Origin: Punctularia strigosozonata HHB-11173 SS5
Lineage: Eukaryota > Basidiomycota > Agaricomycetes > Corticiales > Punctulariaceae
NCBI RefSeq assembly: GCF_000264995.1
Contig: NW_006767444.1
Coordinates: forward strand, 322,275 to 386,274
Direction: 5' to 3'
DNA: 64,000 nt
In this document: piece by piece, positions 1 to 11,356 of the stretch
Layout: each line of letters starts with the position of its first letter
Position numbering within the stretch: position 1 is the stretch's first letter
Translations under genes and position numbers: made by a program
The notes under the pieces: model-generated
What the model was told of the DNA's origin: nothing
What the model saw: only the letters and a program-made list of their open reading frames with translations
Database searches by the model: none

Positions 1-109
1 ATCCGATATTGTAACAACAGTAAACGCATGCTCCTACGGAGAACACGGAGAAGACAGCATGATCCAAGGCGAAAACAATAACGCAGTCCGCCCCATTTAA
101 TCCCCGAGG

Positions 110-1223
110 CTATAATCTCTTAAGCGCCTTCTTCCTCTTGTCCGTACCTGCTGCTCCGCCTGCGGTTCGCTTGATCGCCTTCGCCGGTATTGACGCAGCT
201 GGCACGGTAGCAGTTGAGATTGCCGCGGATGCCACGTTCCCATCAGCCGTGCTCAACGGCGACGGGCTCGGATGCCTGTCCTTGTCCGTTGTCTTATCAC
301 CGAAGAGCGAAGTGGAAATCTTATCCGAAGATGCAGGCTTGCCGGATAACGGGATGACGATCGGCAGGTTGGCATTCTCTGCATCCCCTACCGACTTATG
401 CGTTGAAGGCGGTGATGTGGAAGGATACACGACCGATGGAGTGGAGCTTGATTGTGAAGGGGTAGGCGAGGTGTGCTTTGTATAGGCGGATGACGCCGAG
501 GCGCCAGAGGTCGAGGCGAACTCCGGCGGGGTCGTCTATAGCTATGCATCAGAAGTGCACTGGTATCGCGGTGTCATATAACGTACCCTAGGGGTCGCAT
601 GTACGCTAGTGATCATTTGCGCGTGTTCGGCAAATCGATTGTAGTCCTCGAGGAGAAGCTTGCCGGCCTCTTCGTCCAAGGCTGATTCCGGGTTCGGATG
701 GATCAAGAGGCACTTGACCACGACGAGGATGTGTGCGATCCCGTATGAGGATTGCCAATCCTTCTTCAGGGTGTTCACGCAAATCTCGCCAGCAGTGGAG
801 ACGTTGGGATGAAAGATCTTGGTGAGCATGCGGCCTGCGCGGGAGGGGTTCAGGGCATGAGCAAGCTTCTGAACTAATTGAGCGCACATTTCGGAGGCGC
901 CGCCGGAAACTCCTCCGTAAAGTGGAACTTGATTCTGAAATAACCTCCTGCATAGGGGGTGCCCTCTAGAAACGCGGATCAAGCCAACATGAGCCGAGCA
1001 ATTGGAGAAGCAACGTAACAAAGAGCTTACCAGGTCCCTGAATTATACCCGTCACGTCGCATAGGTTGTCCTCGTTGGTGATGATGCGAATACCCTCCGG
1101 TGGACTCGACTTCAAATCGGAAATTTCACGCATGAGTCGACGGAGTACTGCAGGTTTCACAGACTAATGATCAAGCTGAAGGTTAGTGGTGCAAACAGCG
1201 CGTCAATTCACAGGGCATACCAT
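110..1223 (-). CDS. UBE2S: Ubiquitin-conjugating enzyme E2, UBE2S type
   Basis: This E2 carries ubiquitin as a thioester and, in the UBE2S family, extends K11-linked chains for the anaphase-promoting complex. Five exons join cleanly: 1223-1221 (the ATG alone), 1163-1031, 965-888, 834-587 and 535-110, giving 295 residues. The UBC fold covers about residues 5-150, with FHPNV followed by GEICVN; the active Cys is about residue 90. After the core comes a Ser/Pro/Thr-rich tail of about 140 residues ending in a basic stretch, [11 protein letters not shown]. The metazoan enzyme ends in a very similar Lys/Arg-rich Leu-Arg-Arg-Leu peptide that docks on the APC. The tail reading frame was chosen because an in-frame stop forces the acceptor at 536. 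Family assignment is firm; APC function here is inferred from the tail. Confidence 0.9.
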
Positions 1224-1880
1224 GATAGTTGACTTGGGGGTTACACAGAGGAGCGAGGTGCACCGTTAAGGAGGTCAGGAAGAGCTTGTGGCGTGAAGCC
1301 GATCGCGGTTCAACCACGCAGTCATGTGCCAATCATGGGTCGATCACGTGATCCTCCTCCCCTGGAGCCTCCGTCGCAGGTTGCCCTTGCAGCTCTCGAC
1401 CAACAGATAGTCATCCAGCGTCGCTATGTAACTATGAATTCTCGAAACACCTCGCATCAAATCAGTAGTGTACAGCCTTTGATGTAGCAGGACAGGTACC
1501 CGGGAATGCCCGGGCGGACACTACGCTACGAGCACGAAAGTCAAAGGATCCCAAGCGTCGCGACTCACGATCGGTTGTCCACAAGGAAAACGCACTGTTC
1601 TCCATTTCCACAGAAGCCAAATGATCCAACTAGGCCTCGCCATTGAGTCGTGTATACGGCTCCACTGGCTTCGCATCGACTTCTGTCGCGTGTTACGATG
1701 AGCCACGACGCAGGTGGAGATTGTTCGTAGGTGAATTGTTGGCATCATACTACATACATCACCAGGAGCTAATGCAAGGGTCGAAGTCATCTAGGTTCCT
1801 TTAACTGCATGAGAGGCCAAAATTATGTTCCTATATAGCACCCGTCTGTCGCTCTTTCTATCCGTACAGGGTCCGCTGAC
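1224..1880. other. Divergent intergenic region
   Basis: Shared upstream region of the E2 gene (-) and the first small-family gene (+). Apart from the TATA-like element at 1832 I see no coding signal or repeat. Confidence 0.6.
1832..1838 (+). promoter_or_regulatory. TATA-like box (TATATAG)
   Basis: Lies about 49 bases before the ATG at 1881, which favours that ATG and a short leader. Comparable boxes sit before the other family members. Confidence 0.5.
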
Positions 1881-2707
1881 ATGACTTCTTCCTCTGACAT
1901 TACAAAACGTCCGTGCTGCTTGGTCGTCAATGCGAAACGCCTGTTGGGCACAATTAGTCCAGCTCATCATCTTGAACAAGCGCGCAAAACACTCTCTCTA
2001 GCCACCGACGAACTGGAAGTGGGAGGGAAGTATATGGACCGCTCAGTTCTTTTTAGGCACATCGACCGAGCGGACAAGTGAGTTAGCTGGCTGTTTCAAG
2101 GATCAAGCTCCATAACGGACCTAACTATATAGGCTATGGGAAGATCACGAGGAAGTGCTCATGCAATCCAATGGGCCGTTAGGCGCCATCCGCACAATTC
2201 GCGATGCACGCCGTTTAGTGAAAAGGGCGCATGCGCATCATGCACTAGTATTCGTCTGTACTCCGAACATGCTTCCATGCACGGTATAATTGACCTGGGA
2301 TTAGACCTCAAGTCACTTATCGATGGCAAGAGCGCTCGAGCGCAGATCATTGGGGGAGGCAGAAGTAGGTCGGTTAACGTTGTAGTCCGATTTTTGACAT
2401 CCATATAACGTGTTCTTTCGCAGGATTACCTGTTATATACACCGTGATCCCGTGTACTGTTCAGACTGCATCTGCACAGGGTGAAGAACCGAGCGACTTA
2501 GGGCAGGGCTATCCCCCAACTGTAGGCACTCGTTCGAGGGAAAGGAGCCCTACATCAACCGCCGGTATCGGAGCGCCCGAGAATCTTCACAATAGACCTT
2601 CGCATCGAGCTCACGTTGAGCAGTCTCCAGACGCCGTGAATCCGATGGACGACGGGGGACAACCATCTGCATCAGAAGTCTTTACGGACAGCCAGGCAGC
2701 GGCCTAA
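1881..2707 (+). CDS. Unrecognised small-protein family, member A
   Basis: I do not recognise a named domain. Exons 1881-2077, 2133-2257, 2305-2364 and 2424-2707 give 221 residues. Residues 30-110 look helical and charged, with landmarks DKLWEDHEEV, NGPLG and RDARRLVKRA. The last half is a Pro/Ser/Glu-rich tail without hydrophobic segments, probably disordered. It shares motif order and a phase-2 intron immediately before the LW codons with members B (3458-3981), C (4527-5114) and D (48983-50056). The tandem, same-strand arrangement with B and C points to old local duplication. Exon 3 boundaries are the least certain part. No function is assigned. Confidence 0.6.
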
Positions 2708-3457
2708 TGTTTTTCATGACTAGTAAGCGCCTTGCGCAAGAGCCGTATCCGAAGGTATGTGCCATGCCAAATGCCGTCGCATGAAATAGCTTCTGATTTT
2801 CGGCAGGTGTCGTGTCAAATCTTATCCCGGAGGGTGCCAAACGCGTCTTCTCCGAATTGGCGTCGGACATGAAGCAGGGTCGAATGACGTTACATTATTG
2901 GGTCCCGCACCTCGTTCTGGCAGGTTCCTAGGCGTCTATGCATACGACTTTCATGAACACGTGTTTACCGTGAGGTTGGCTTCGCATCGACCGCAGAAAG
3001 GCGGTGAACTTCGCTGTGCTGAAGCCTCGACATCATGGCCTTGATCGGTGATTCTCATGAAGGGCCATGACGTCCCAACCCGACGGCATAGCGAGCTTCT
3101 AACTCTCTTGTGACAATGAGGTATGCTCCTGCGTCGGTGCTAAGGTATGTGTGCACTGATCAGAGTTGAGCGTCTCTGAGAATTGACTTGTTCCCATAAG
3201 GCTGTGCCCATACATCCCGCCCCGGCGCCTTTGCGAAGACGAGTGGACGGTCTTGCTCAACTACCGACTTCTCCTGGCTGTTCGGGGCGCTCAGCTGGAG
3301 GTACAGGCTGTTTTAAGCCGTAATCAGCGGAAACTGGATACCAGGGCAAACTCTAAGCGACATGGATGGCGCTCTGGCAAGGGTTATAAAAACAGGGCCA
3401 AGATATCGTGAGGTAACACGACCCAGAACAACTGGAACTCGAGGCACATACCACAGC
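2708..3457. other. Intergenic region, 750 bases
   Basis: A short open stretch at about 2810-2930 reads like protein (LIPEGAKRVFSELASD) but has no start or splice support. It could be a fragment. The TATA box of member B is at 3385. Otherwise nothing is visible. Confidence 0.5.
3385..3391 (+). promoter_or_regulatory. TATA box (TATAAAA)
   Basis: Consensus box about 73 bases before the ATG at 3458. It argues against the upstream in-frame ATG at 3362, which precedes it. Confidence 0.6.
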
Positions 3458-3981
3458 ATGACTTCTTGCTTGACGACCGCCCAGCAGCTCTCTCGTGCGC
3501 GCGAAGTGATTGAAACTATCGCCACTGAACTACAAGCAGCTGAAGGATTCTTGGACGAGGATGAGCTCATCCAGCATCGCAGCGAAGCCTTGAGGTGTGG
3601 TTCCCTGCATGACGGTCACGGAGCCTCTCTTATCACAGGACCCGCGATTTCTATAGATTACAGGAGGAGTCTGTACGCGTCGAGGATGTTTCTCGCAATG
3701 GGCTTCTCGGAAAGCTTTCCGGCTTTGAAGAGGCTCGCGCTCTGAAGAAGAATGCACAAGCGCGGCTCATTCGCGTCCAGGTTGGTCTTCGGGACTATTG
3801 CGGACAACTCACCCGCATGGCTAACGATTCGTAAGGTTTCCAGGGATAAAGGTCGTCGGGATGCTCTTCGTAGCCTGGCCATGCGGCTACCCGCTGGTGA
3901 GTAAACTATACCTGATTCCAAAAATGCGTTCTCTAATGAACGGTATTAGATGGGTCAAATGATCCGGGGAAGCGCACGTAG
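3458..3981 (+). CDS. Unrecognised small-protein family, member B
   Basis: Exons 3458-3594, 3657-3830, 3874-3896 and 3950-3981 give 121 residues, the shortest member. Relative to A the N-terminal segment is abbreviated and the tail is almost absent. Landmarks aligned with A are LQEESVRVEDV, NGLLG and EEARALKKNA. The first intron is phase 2 at the homologous position (AG|A before Leu-Gln). The third exon is only 23 bases; it and the last 32-base exon are inferred from splice consensus and phase and could be wrong. Function unknown. Confidence 0.5.
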
Positions 3982-4526
3982 AAGCATCGCGACGGTAGCC
4001 TCGCCTTCCACGCACGGTATTCTGACCCTCGTCGCCCCCCTCCCCTGCACAGTACCCGCAAAGGACTTAAAACAGCCCCGTGCTATGATAGATGGTACCG
4101 GTTACTATAGATTATCTGCATGAGTACGAGAAGGCATCATGCAGCGCTGTAAACAGCCAGCATTCACCCAACCTCGCTGTAAACGCGTGTTCTAGTCGTG
4201 TTCCGGGCGAGGACAATGAGATGTGATCGCAATCACCGCATTTTGCTGGCATCTTGTCAGATGCGACTACACGTGCCGTTTGCAAGCGCCCATCATAGCC
4301 AAAGCTCAGCGTGGAACAATCGGCGACCACCAATGCCCGGGATCGTTAAGGTATCCGTACTGACAAAGTTCAGACGCACTGACTTGACACAGCAATATTG
4401 GCGTATGGGCGTCATGGCCATGCTATCACCGACTGCCGTACCCTATTTGCCGGTGTATTCGATGGCAGTATAAAACAGCGAGTCAGCCAGTGGCAATTCG
4501 ATACTCGCGGCTCGCATTCCTATCCA
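3982..4526. other. Intergenic region between members B and C
   Basis: About 545 bases. Only the TATA box of member C at 4469 is recognisable. Short open frames here have no family resemblance or splice structure. Confidence 0.55.
4469..4475 (+). promoter_or_regulatory. TATA box (TATAAAA)
   Basis: Perfect box 58 bases before the ATG at 4527, matching the spacing seen for members A and B. Confidence 0.6.
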
Positions 4527-5114
4527 ATGGCTGGCATTGAAACTTTTGTGGCAGTGGCTACTCTGGCAGAGTCTGGGGCAAAGGCAGCGCAAGCTCTTCA
4601 TGACATCACGGCCAAACATCAGCTTGACGAGGGCCGGAGGCACCTCTTTAGCGCGACGGCAGAGCTCGAACGATCCCGGGAGTATCTCGAACATCACGTA
4701 GTTCTGCAGCATCTCGATGATGCAGCAAAGTTTGTCACTTAATCCAGGATTTATTCAGCGGACTCATTATCATTGATAGGCTATGGCACGAACATAACAG
4801 GGTGGTTGAAGAGAGCAACACGCATCATCTCGGGCAGATTCGATCGTTTGTGGAGGCACGAGCGTTCAAAAAGGGTGCCAGAGACCTATGCTCCCGCGTG
4901 ATAGTGAGCTGAACCTCTTCATCATTTTGAATCGACGCACTGATCGATTCATGATAAGACATCGAGCGACAGTGGTAGGCGGACCTCTCTGAGGCGCAAC
5001 AGTGACCCGCTGCCAGGTGGGACGTCGACACCCTCAGCCAACGACGCGCACCACCCACGCAGAGCAAAGACAGGTGAGGCTCTATACCTGGATAGAAGCA
5101 GATGCATTGACTGA
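4527..5114 (+). CDS. Unrecognised small-protein family, member C
   Basis: Exons 4527-4729 and 4780-4903 are well supported; a third exon, about 4959-5114, is tentative because its acceptor is AAG. The model is about 160 residues. The N-terminus (MAGIETFVAVATLAESG) is mildly hydrophobic and amphipathic, followed by two or three charged helices with REYLEHHVV, AKLWHEHNRV and EARAFKKGA. The tail is Ser/Pro/Arg-rich. The phase-2 intron before Leu-Trp matches A, and the AFKKGA block matches AFKKSA of member D. The N-terminus faintly recalls the hydrophobic N-terminal helices of fungal NLR death-type domains, but that is only an impression. Confidence 0.55.
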
Positions 5115-5674
5115 TCAGCCCATAGGCCCCTGTGAAACATTCGATACGAACAGATGCTCTCACATCTCTCCGCCATGGGTTTTCCCTGAGCCGCAAGGGG
5201 GTAGTTTCCGGCCTCAGGAGCTGTCATATACTCTTGCGAGAGACGAATACCACCAAGCCCCCGACGACCTTCTGTGGCGAATGCCCGAAGGGTGTGATAG
5301 TAGCGGCGTCTCTTCGCATCCTTCTGCATGGATTCCAGGTGCGCCCATCGGGGCGAGGTATCCGTGACTTGAACCTGGGTAAACATACCTGAAATGTGTA
5401 TGAGAGCCTTCGCGGGGCGTAGGCACATGTTCCACTGTGTGGAACATCACATCAACAGATGCAGCGATCTAGACCATTGTCAGCGCGTGTCATATTATGA
5501 GTAACAAATCGGCTGGGGCATGGCACCACGACTGCGAGATGATCATAGTATCACTCCTTCTGTGGCAAAGTGTTTCGCGCCGAGGACTGAGGATCTAAAT
5601 TTGGTCACGCCATACATATATCGCCGCATATTGCTTATCTTGATGCAGGGTAAATCTAGCTATGAGAATATGCT
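5115..5674. other. Intergenic region, about 560 bases
   Basis: Lies downstream of member C and downstream of the sugar transporter (convergent). No coding or repeat signal was recognised; open frames here lack splice or family support. Confidence 0.55.
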
Positions 5675-8308
5675 TCACTCCTTGACCGATTCCTCGCGAA
5701 TTTCAGTGGGACTCTTCTCCATGTCCTTGAAGATCGCATGTCTTTCCACAGTACGTCCTCCGGGACTGCTCCATACGCCACCAGTCAATCCGCCCTATTG
5801 ACACGTTATTCCGTCAGTGGACTAGAGTAGTGAACCTCACGACAGTTTCCGTACCTTATCAAAGAGATGGTCCACGTCCTAAACCGTTCAGCGTGAGCGA
5901 CTCGGAGGTACACGAGTTGAACGAAATCGATACGAACCTCTAGTTCGAGTCCCTTCGTCTCAGGGAAGAAGATATACACAAGCGGCACCCTAGCGAGCAA
6001 GTCAGAACTGCATGAGGTAATGCTTTCTTGAGGACATACCATAGCGCGTTGAACACAGCGAAGATTATGAAGACGCGCCTGTGGACTCTTAATTTGGCGA
6101 GGCGTGAATGACTGGGTTGACGCACCAGCTAATGTTCTGTATGGCGGGTGGGGTCATTTCTACGACCGCAAAAACGCAGGCCCAATTGATTGCCGAAGAT
6201 ATGGCTGACGCTCGAGCGCGGATGCGAGTCGTTGCAACCTGACAGGTGACAGCTTAGTATCATCGAAACTCGCACTTCTCCGAGCATTCGCACCTCCGCA
6301 GGATAGAGCCAGGGCTGCATGGTGCAAGAGGTGAGACATAGATAGTTTGATTCCATGTAATCCACGTACGATTGGCAGGAAGCCGATTCCAAGAAAGATC
6401 TGGAATATGAAGACCATCGCGGTAGCCGCGAATGCGGTCCCTTTGGTGCCGATGGAGAGGAAAATCGCCGCCATGACGAAGCAGAACGAAAGTCCCGTCG
6501 CACTGACCATGAGGAGCGTACGGCGACCATATCGGTCCACGGTCCATAGCGGAATGAAACTTGCTACTAAATACGTGCACGAAGTTGCACCTCCCAGTAG
6601 TAAGGAGAGATTCCGCGAAAGTCCCATGGTGTTCTGGTACACAACTGGAGCAAGATAGCTAGGCATCGTTGGTCATGAGCCAGGGCATAATGTTGAGTGA
6701 GCATGATCCATACTTGATCATATTAGACCTAGGGGAGAGCGTAAGTCTCGCGTGCCAAGCAACGACATGCCACTGACCCTGTAAATTGTTGCATGACGTT
6801 TATGCCGATTGCAAGGCAGATGCGACGCAAGTTGCCGATCCTTCCGGTATCAAGAAGTTCCGAGTAGCGGAAGGGACCTATTCGACATTCATCATTCGTG
6901 AGTTAATTCCCAGGCTATCATCGTCAATGCTGCTCACCGCCAGAGCTCTCCTGAGCTAGCGAGACCTCGATCTCCTTCTTCATCTCAAGGACCTCGGGAT
7001 CGTCAAGGTGGTCCTTGTCGAGGAGTGCACTGAATACAGGAAGCGCAAGTGTCAGATGAATGACTGCGAGCGATCGCAGACGAGCTTACGCGATAATACG
7101 AGTAGCTTCCTCCTCTTTGTCGTGCGCCATCAGCCAGCGCGGAGAATCCGGTAGAACCGTTGCTAAGATCGTTCAGTCGATTGCTTCAAGAAAGGCAGAG
7201 ACGACCCGCTATTACCTTGCAAAAGCAAGCATAATGCGAATACAGCCTGAAATCCTACATCACCGTGAGTACACGGCGCGAACGTTTTCAAAAACGGAAC
7301 ATCGCGCACCAATTGGGAGACGCCATTGCGATGGCCCTTCTACAAATGACATGCCATAGTCTAACTAGCGAACATCACGGATCTCGCAATTGCACAATGA
7401 TAGAAAGGCTTACCCAATACGCCTGTACAGATGATCAGTTTGGGCTCTCAACTAGCGACAGAACGCTCACAATGACGAGCCCGAGGATAGTTATCGTCGA
7501 ATTGAGGCACACGAGAGCGCCGCGTATATGTCCTCCACACGTTTCGCTCTGGTAGACTGGGATGCTCGAGCTGTTGAACCCGTTTCCCTGAGGAATTATA
7601 GTTCAGCATGGGCATGATCGGCAACAAGGTTGCTATATACGTACGATGCCAGTCACTATTCGCCCGACATACAGCTGGGCACGAGTAGTTGAGCTGGTGA
7701 GGATAGCCTGTCGCAGATGTGAGTGCAACATAGCTGCCGGCGAAAAGCAGCGACTTACCGTTCCGACCAACATGATAGAGGCCCCTGACATGATGCTCCG
7801 CTTTCGACCTATGGTTTCACCCCAGACGAATATGATCAAACTGCCAACAACACATCCTATATCCTGAGTGAGGATGAACGCTGGTGAACGCTAGCGCTAA
7901 CCGAACGTTTCGCGAGAACTCACATAGCTCGCGACCTACGTCCATAATCAGCCACTCGTATCGACGAAGGAATCGGAACGCACAATGAAGCCTTGGTCAG
8001 TTGCGTCGGGGTGGCCAAAGTCTCGTCCGAACTGGTTATCTGCCCCAATCTACGACGTTGAATCAACGCTAGACCGGGCGCGGCGACGACGACGACGGCG
8101 TGCGAGTCCGAACACAAGGACACATGGCATGAACTCACGATGCCCGACATGACACCTTGATCGTAACCCAACAGGAGGAACCCTTGGCAGCAACAGGCTG
8201 TAAGAGGGCGAGCCTCAGCACTCCGGACGACCAGCATATCCTCAACGCTTCAAGCGAACCTGTTATAGCCCACACGAGCCATTTCCCTCTCACAGGCATC
8301 GTCCACAT
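5675..8308 (-). CDS. MFS sugar transporter
   Basis: Proton-linked sugar uptake across the plasma membrane is the usual role of this family (sugar porter, 12 membrane helices). Splicing about 20 short introns gives an uninterrupted protein of roughly 510-530 residues. Hallmarks in order are GFLLLGYDQGVMSGI in helix 1, GFIVASYDIGC, GRKRS in loop 2-3, YVGRIVTGIGNG, PESPRWL-like (PDSPRWLMAHDK), NVMQQFTG, INYLAPVVYQNTMGL, DRYGRRTLLM, PWLYPAE and PETKGLELEDVDHLF. One exon (GTCGCGAGCTAT) is only 12 bases. The ATG at 8308 gives a compact start; a second ATG at 8299 is also possible. Substrate cannot be told from sequence; hexoses or quinate are possible. Confidence 0.93.
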
Positions 8309-9095
8309 TCTGACCTTGTCGTCGTACGGACGGGGCGAATAGGGTTATCGTCAGACGAGAGAACGTCGCTTCCCGACGCAGGTCGACGACTAAACAGAAC
8401 CATATGATGCGGGGTATATATACGTACCCCGCATTCTCTTTTTCTTCCCATCATCGTGGAAGGCGGCAGGACGGGGCTCTGAAGAACACCATGGCCAAAA
8501 GGTTGGGTGGGGGGTCAAGTGACGCGAGAACCTACGCCGGAGCGCGCGGTCCGGGTCGTGAGGTCATGGTACCCCCGCATAGCAAGCGCAGCGAACTGAT
8601 AGTGCGCGTATAGAGCCTGCATGCGCCCCCGGAAGAAACCTTGATACGAGGCATAGAAGACGAGATGCCGTCTTCGGAATGCGGGGGCAGAAAAACAGGT
8701 GGATCTGTCATAGTCGGCATCCTCCGACACGCGAAAATCTGGGCGGCCTGGTGACGGTCAGCTTGTAAGGCCTGATGCTGAGCAATCCGAGGCCTCACCG
8801 GTACCAGATACCAAGCTGTGTACGAAGAGAGTGTCCTGGACTTGGGCTAAGACGAGCAAAATACGGTGAGGTAGCGCAGTGCATATATGTCCCATGGTCG
8901 AGGATATTACATTGCACTGTAGAGATTATGACAAAGCATATGGTATAGCAAGTGCGAGGCGCCCTGATAAGCCCAAGGATGTCAAACCTTGAAGACGATC
9001 AGAAAACATCCAGGCAGCAAGCTGGAACAACACCCACTTACCGCGGCATCCCCCCCAATATCCGAACGCCACAGAAAAACGGGGTTTTTTTTTTC
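8309..9095. other. Intergenic region, about 790 bases
   Basis: Upstream of the sugar transporter and downstream of the RRM gene. It contains the perfect inverted repeat at 8407-8434 and a T-rich run at about 9085 just after the RRM stop. No coding gene was recognised. Confidence 0.6.
8407..8434. repeat. Perfect inverted repeat with 10-base arms
   Basis: Arms 8407-8416 (ATGCGGGGTA) and 8425-8434 are exact reverse complements around an 8-base AT-rich centre containing TATATA. It lies about 100 bases upstream of the transporter start at 8308, so it is a candidate operator or cruciform; GGGGTA resembles stress-type C2H2 zinc-finger half sites. Role inferred only. Confidence 0.6.
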
Positions 9096-11356
9096 TCACT
9101 CGCGTGAACTCAGCCCGTAACGCGGCTTACCGCGTTTGTTCCTCGTGTTCGATACCCGGTTCGGGTTCGGATACGACTTCGGGACGCCGATATGGAGCAC
9201 CTCCCCGGGCGCGATTTCGGTTTGATTGAGCGCCTTCCTCGCGCGCTCCGCGCTGCCGACGTCCTTGAAGTAAACAAACGCCTCCTGCTTCTTCGCCTCC
9301 GCAGGCGCCTTCCATTTGCCGCCATCTAGGAGCACCCATGGCCGCGAAATCAGACCAGAGCGCACACGCAGAAAAAACAAAAAAGGAGCGAAGCCCCGAC
9401 GCGAACGAACCTTGGTCCGCGCTCCTCAGCAGGTACGTCGTGATATCCTGCTTGAACTCCTCGAAGATCTCCTCGAGCCGCTCCCGCGATCCCTCCCATC
9501 CGGATATAACGAGCACGGGCCTCTTGACATGCTCGCGCTCGGGCGCAAAATCGACCACGAGCCGGCGACCGCCGAGCACGGCGCGCTCGGCCTCGAGCGC
9601 CGCCTTCGCCCGCTGCGCCTCCTCCACCGAATCGAACTTCATATGCCCGAACCCCCGCGAACTGCCGTCCGGCGACATCGCTGACAACAAAACACCGTCA
9701 TCCATCAGCCCTTTCCCTCGTCCGTGTACCAAGGGAAAAAAAGATTGTAACCCACCGATTCGGACCTCCTTCGGCGTCGGCGCGTCTCCGACGTTCCGCA
9801 TCATGCCCTCGAGGTCGGCCACGGTGCCGTTGAACGGCAGGTTGCCCAAGAAGAGGGTGTTGGTGGGCGGGTTCGCGTTGCGCATGTAGTGCGCGTCGGG
9901 CGTGGTCTGGGGCGACCAGCTCGGGCGGTGCGCCCAGTCCAAGGTGAGGGTGCGCTCGGCGTGGGCCAGGGGGCTCTCTTGGTGCCGCTCCATCGCGCGC
10001 AGGGCGTCCTCGATCGACTTGAACTCGACGTGCGCGAAGCCGGCCATCCGGCCGTCCTTACCGCGACCTAGACGCAGCCGGGGGGTCAGCCTTGCTGGTG
10101 ACACCGAGCCGAGCCAGAGAGAGAGAGGGAGAGAGAGGAGAGGGGGGGGAGACGTACCGAGCGTGACGGACTCGACGACGCCGAAGTCTTCGAAGAGGTC
10201 CTGCACGTCTTCCTCTTCGGCTTGGAAGCTGAGGTTGCCGACGAAGAGCGTCGGGCTCGGCGGCATGTGCTCCATCGCGCGTCGGCGAGCCATGACACTC
10301 GCGGTCGGCTTGTAGAACACCGCCGCACGTTTGCCGCCGACTTCTACGGGAGATTGCGTTCTGTGCGCTTGGACGAAAGCGTCGGCTTGCTCCTGGGAAG
10401 AGAACGTAACGTAGGCATACGACGCCGAGCCATCTTGCAAGTCACCTTGAGAGAGAAGAAAAGAACATGGCATGTGAGCGAGTGGGTAGAAGGGCTGGGG
10501 AGGGAGAGAGGGGGGGGATACTTACGAACGTGCACGTGGCTGATGTCGGTGCTTGGGGAGGAGAGGAATCCGATGTGCCGGCGCAGATCGTCCTCCGTCG
10601 TTCCGGAGGGGAGCGCGCCGATGAACACCGTCGAGATCTGGGGCAGGACCCGGTCCTTGGAGACCGCCCACAGGACGGTGAGGCCGCGCCCTCCCAAATA
10701 TATCTGCGAGTTACGATGCTCGTCCAAGACGTTGCGCGCGTCGTCCACGGAGGCGAATTGGACGTGCGCCGTGCCGGCTGGCAACCCGTTCCCGTGGACC
10801 GCTGCAAATACGAAGGTGTACGGTCAGACCCCAGAACGTGCGCGCATATATGGTAAGAGAGGGGGAGTGGGAGGACGGTCAACGTACCCAACTTCACGTC
10901 CGCCACCTTGTCCTCGCCGAAGAACTCGCGGAGCTCGTCTTCGGTCGTCTTCCAGGGCAGGTTGGCGAGGAAGAGCGTCGCTTCGTGCTTGGCGATGGGA
11001 CTGTCATCTACCACGCGCTCGCGAGCGCCGCCCTCGCGCGTATCGCGACGCCGGCCCGACCGGAAGTCCCTCTGGACTTCGTCCCTGCCCGACGTCGCCC
11101 GTTTCGCCCCGAGCCCGAACCGTTGGCTGACGGACCTTTCGAGCTCCTCGCTGTGCGGCAAGTCGTCCTTGAAAAACCTTTCGGTCGCGTAGCTGTTGCT
11201 GTTGTGTTTGTTGCCGTCGCCTTGCTGGGATGTGCGGTTCGTGCGCAAACCAAATCCAGCGCGCACGCAAGTCGACGAGGACAAGCCACGGAAGCGCAAC
11301 GTCGCCGTATCAACGCATCTACGTGCCGCTGCGCGCCGGAGTGAAGCTGACAACAT
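9096..11356 (-). CDS. Five-RRM RNA-binding protein, probably mitochondrial
   Basis: Six exons (11356-10888, 10801-10526, 10445-10158, 10067-9756, 9680-9411, 9325-9096) give 614 residues. The N-terminus is Arg/Ser/Ala-rich without acids (MLSASLRRAAARRCVDTATL), a typical mitochondrial presequence. RRMs start near residues 126, 213, 314, 415 and 503, with RNP2-like TLFLANL, TVFIGAL, TLFVGNL, TLFLGNL and VLVISGW, and RNP1-like AHVQF, AYVTF, FAHVEF, GFGHMKF and AFVYF. Exon joins fall inside RRMs and restore the folds. It is likely an RNA maturation or translation factor of the organelle. I do not know a one-to-one orthologue. ATG 11356 was preferred over upstream frames because it begins the presequence. 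Confidence 0.87.

Noticed and set aside
2136-2408. A second gene in another frame within small-family member A
   Set aside because: Its sensible part is explained by the third exon of member A, joined in phase.
5806-6666. Sugar-transporter pieces in different frames, suggesting a pseudogene
   Set aside because: Short introns with matching phases join every piece, including the 12-base exon; the gene is intact.
9338-10315. Long plus-strand open frames over the RRM gene
   Set aside because: They are antisense shadows of a GC-rich gene, with biased Arg/Ser composition and no domains.
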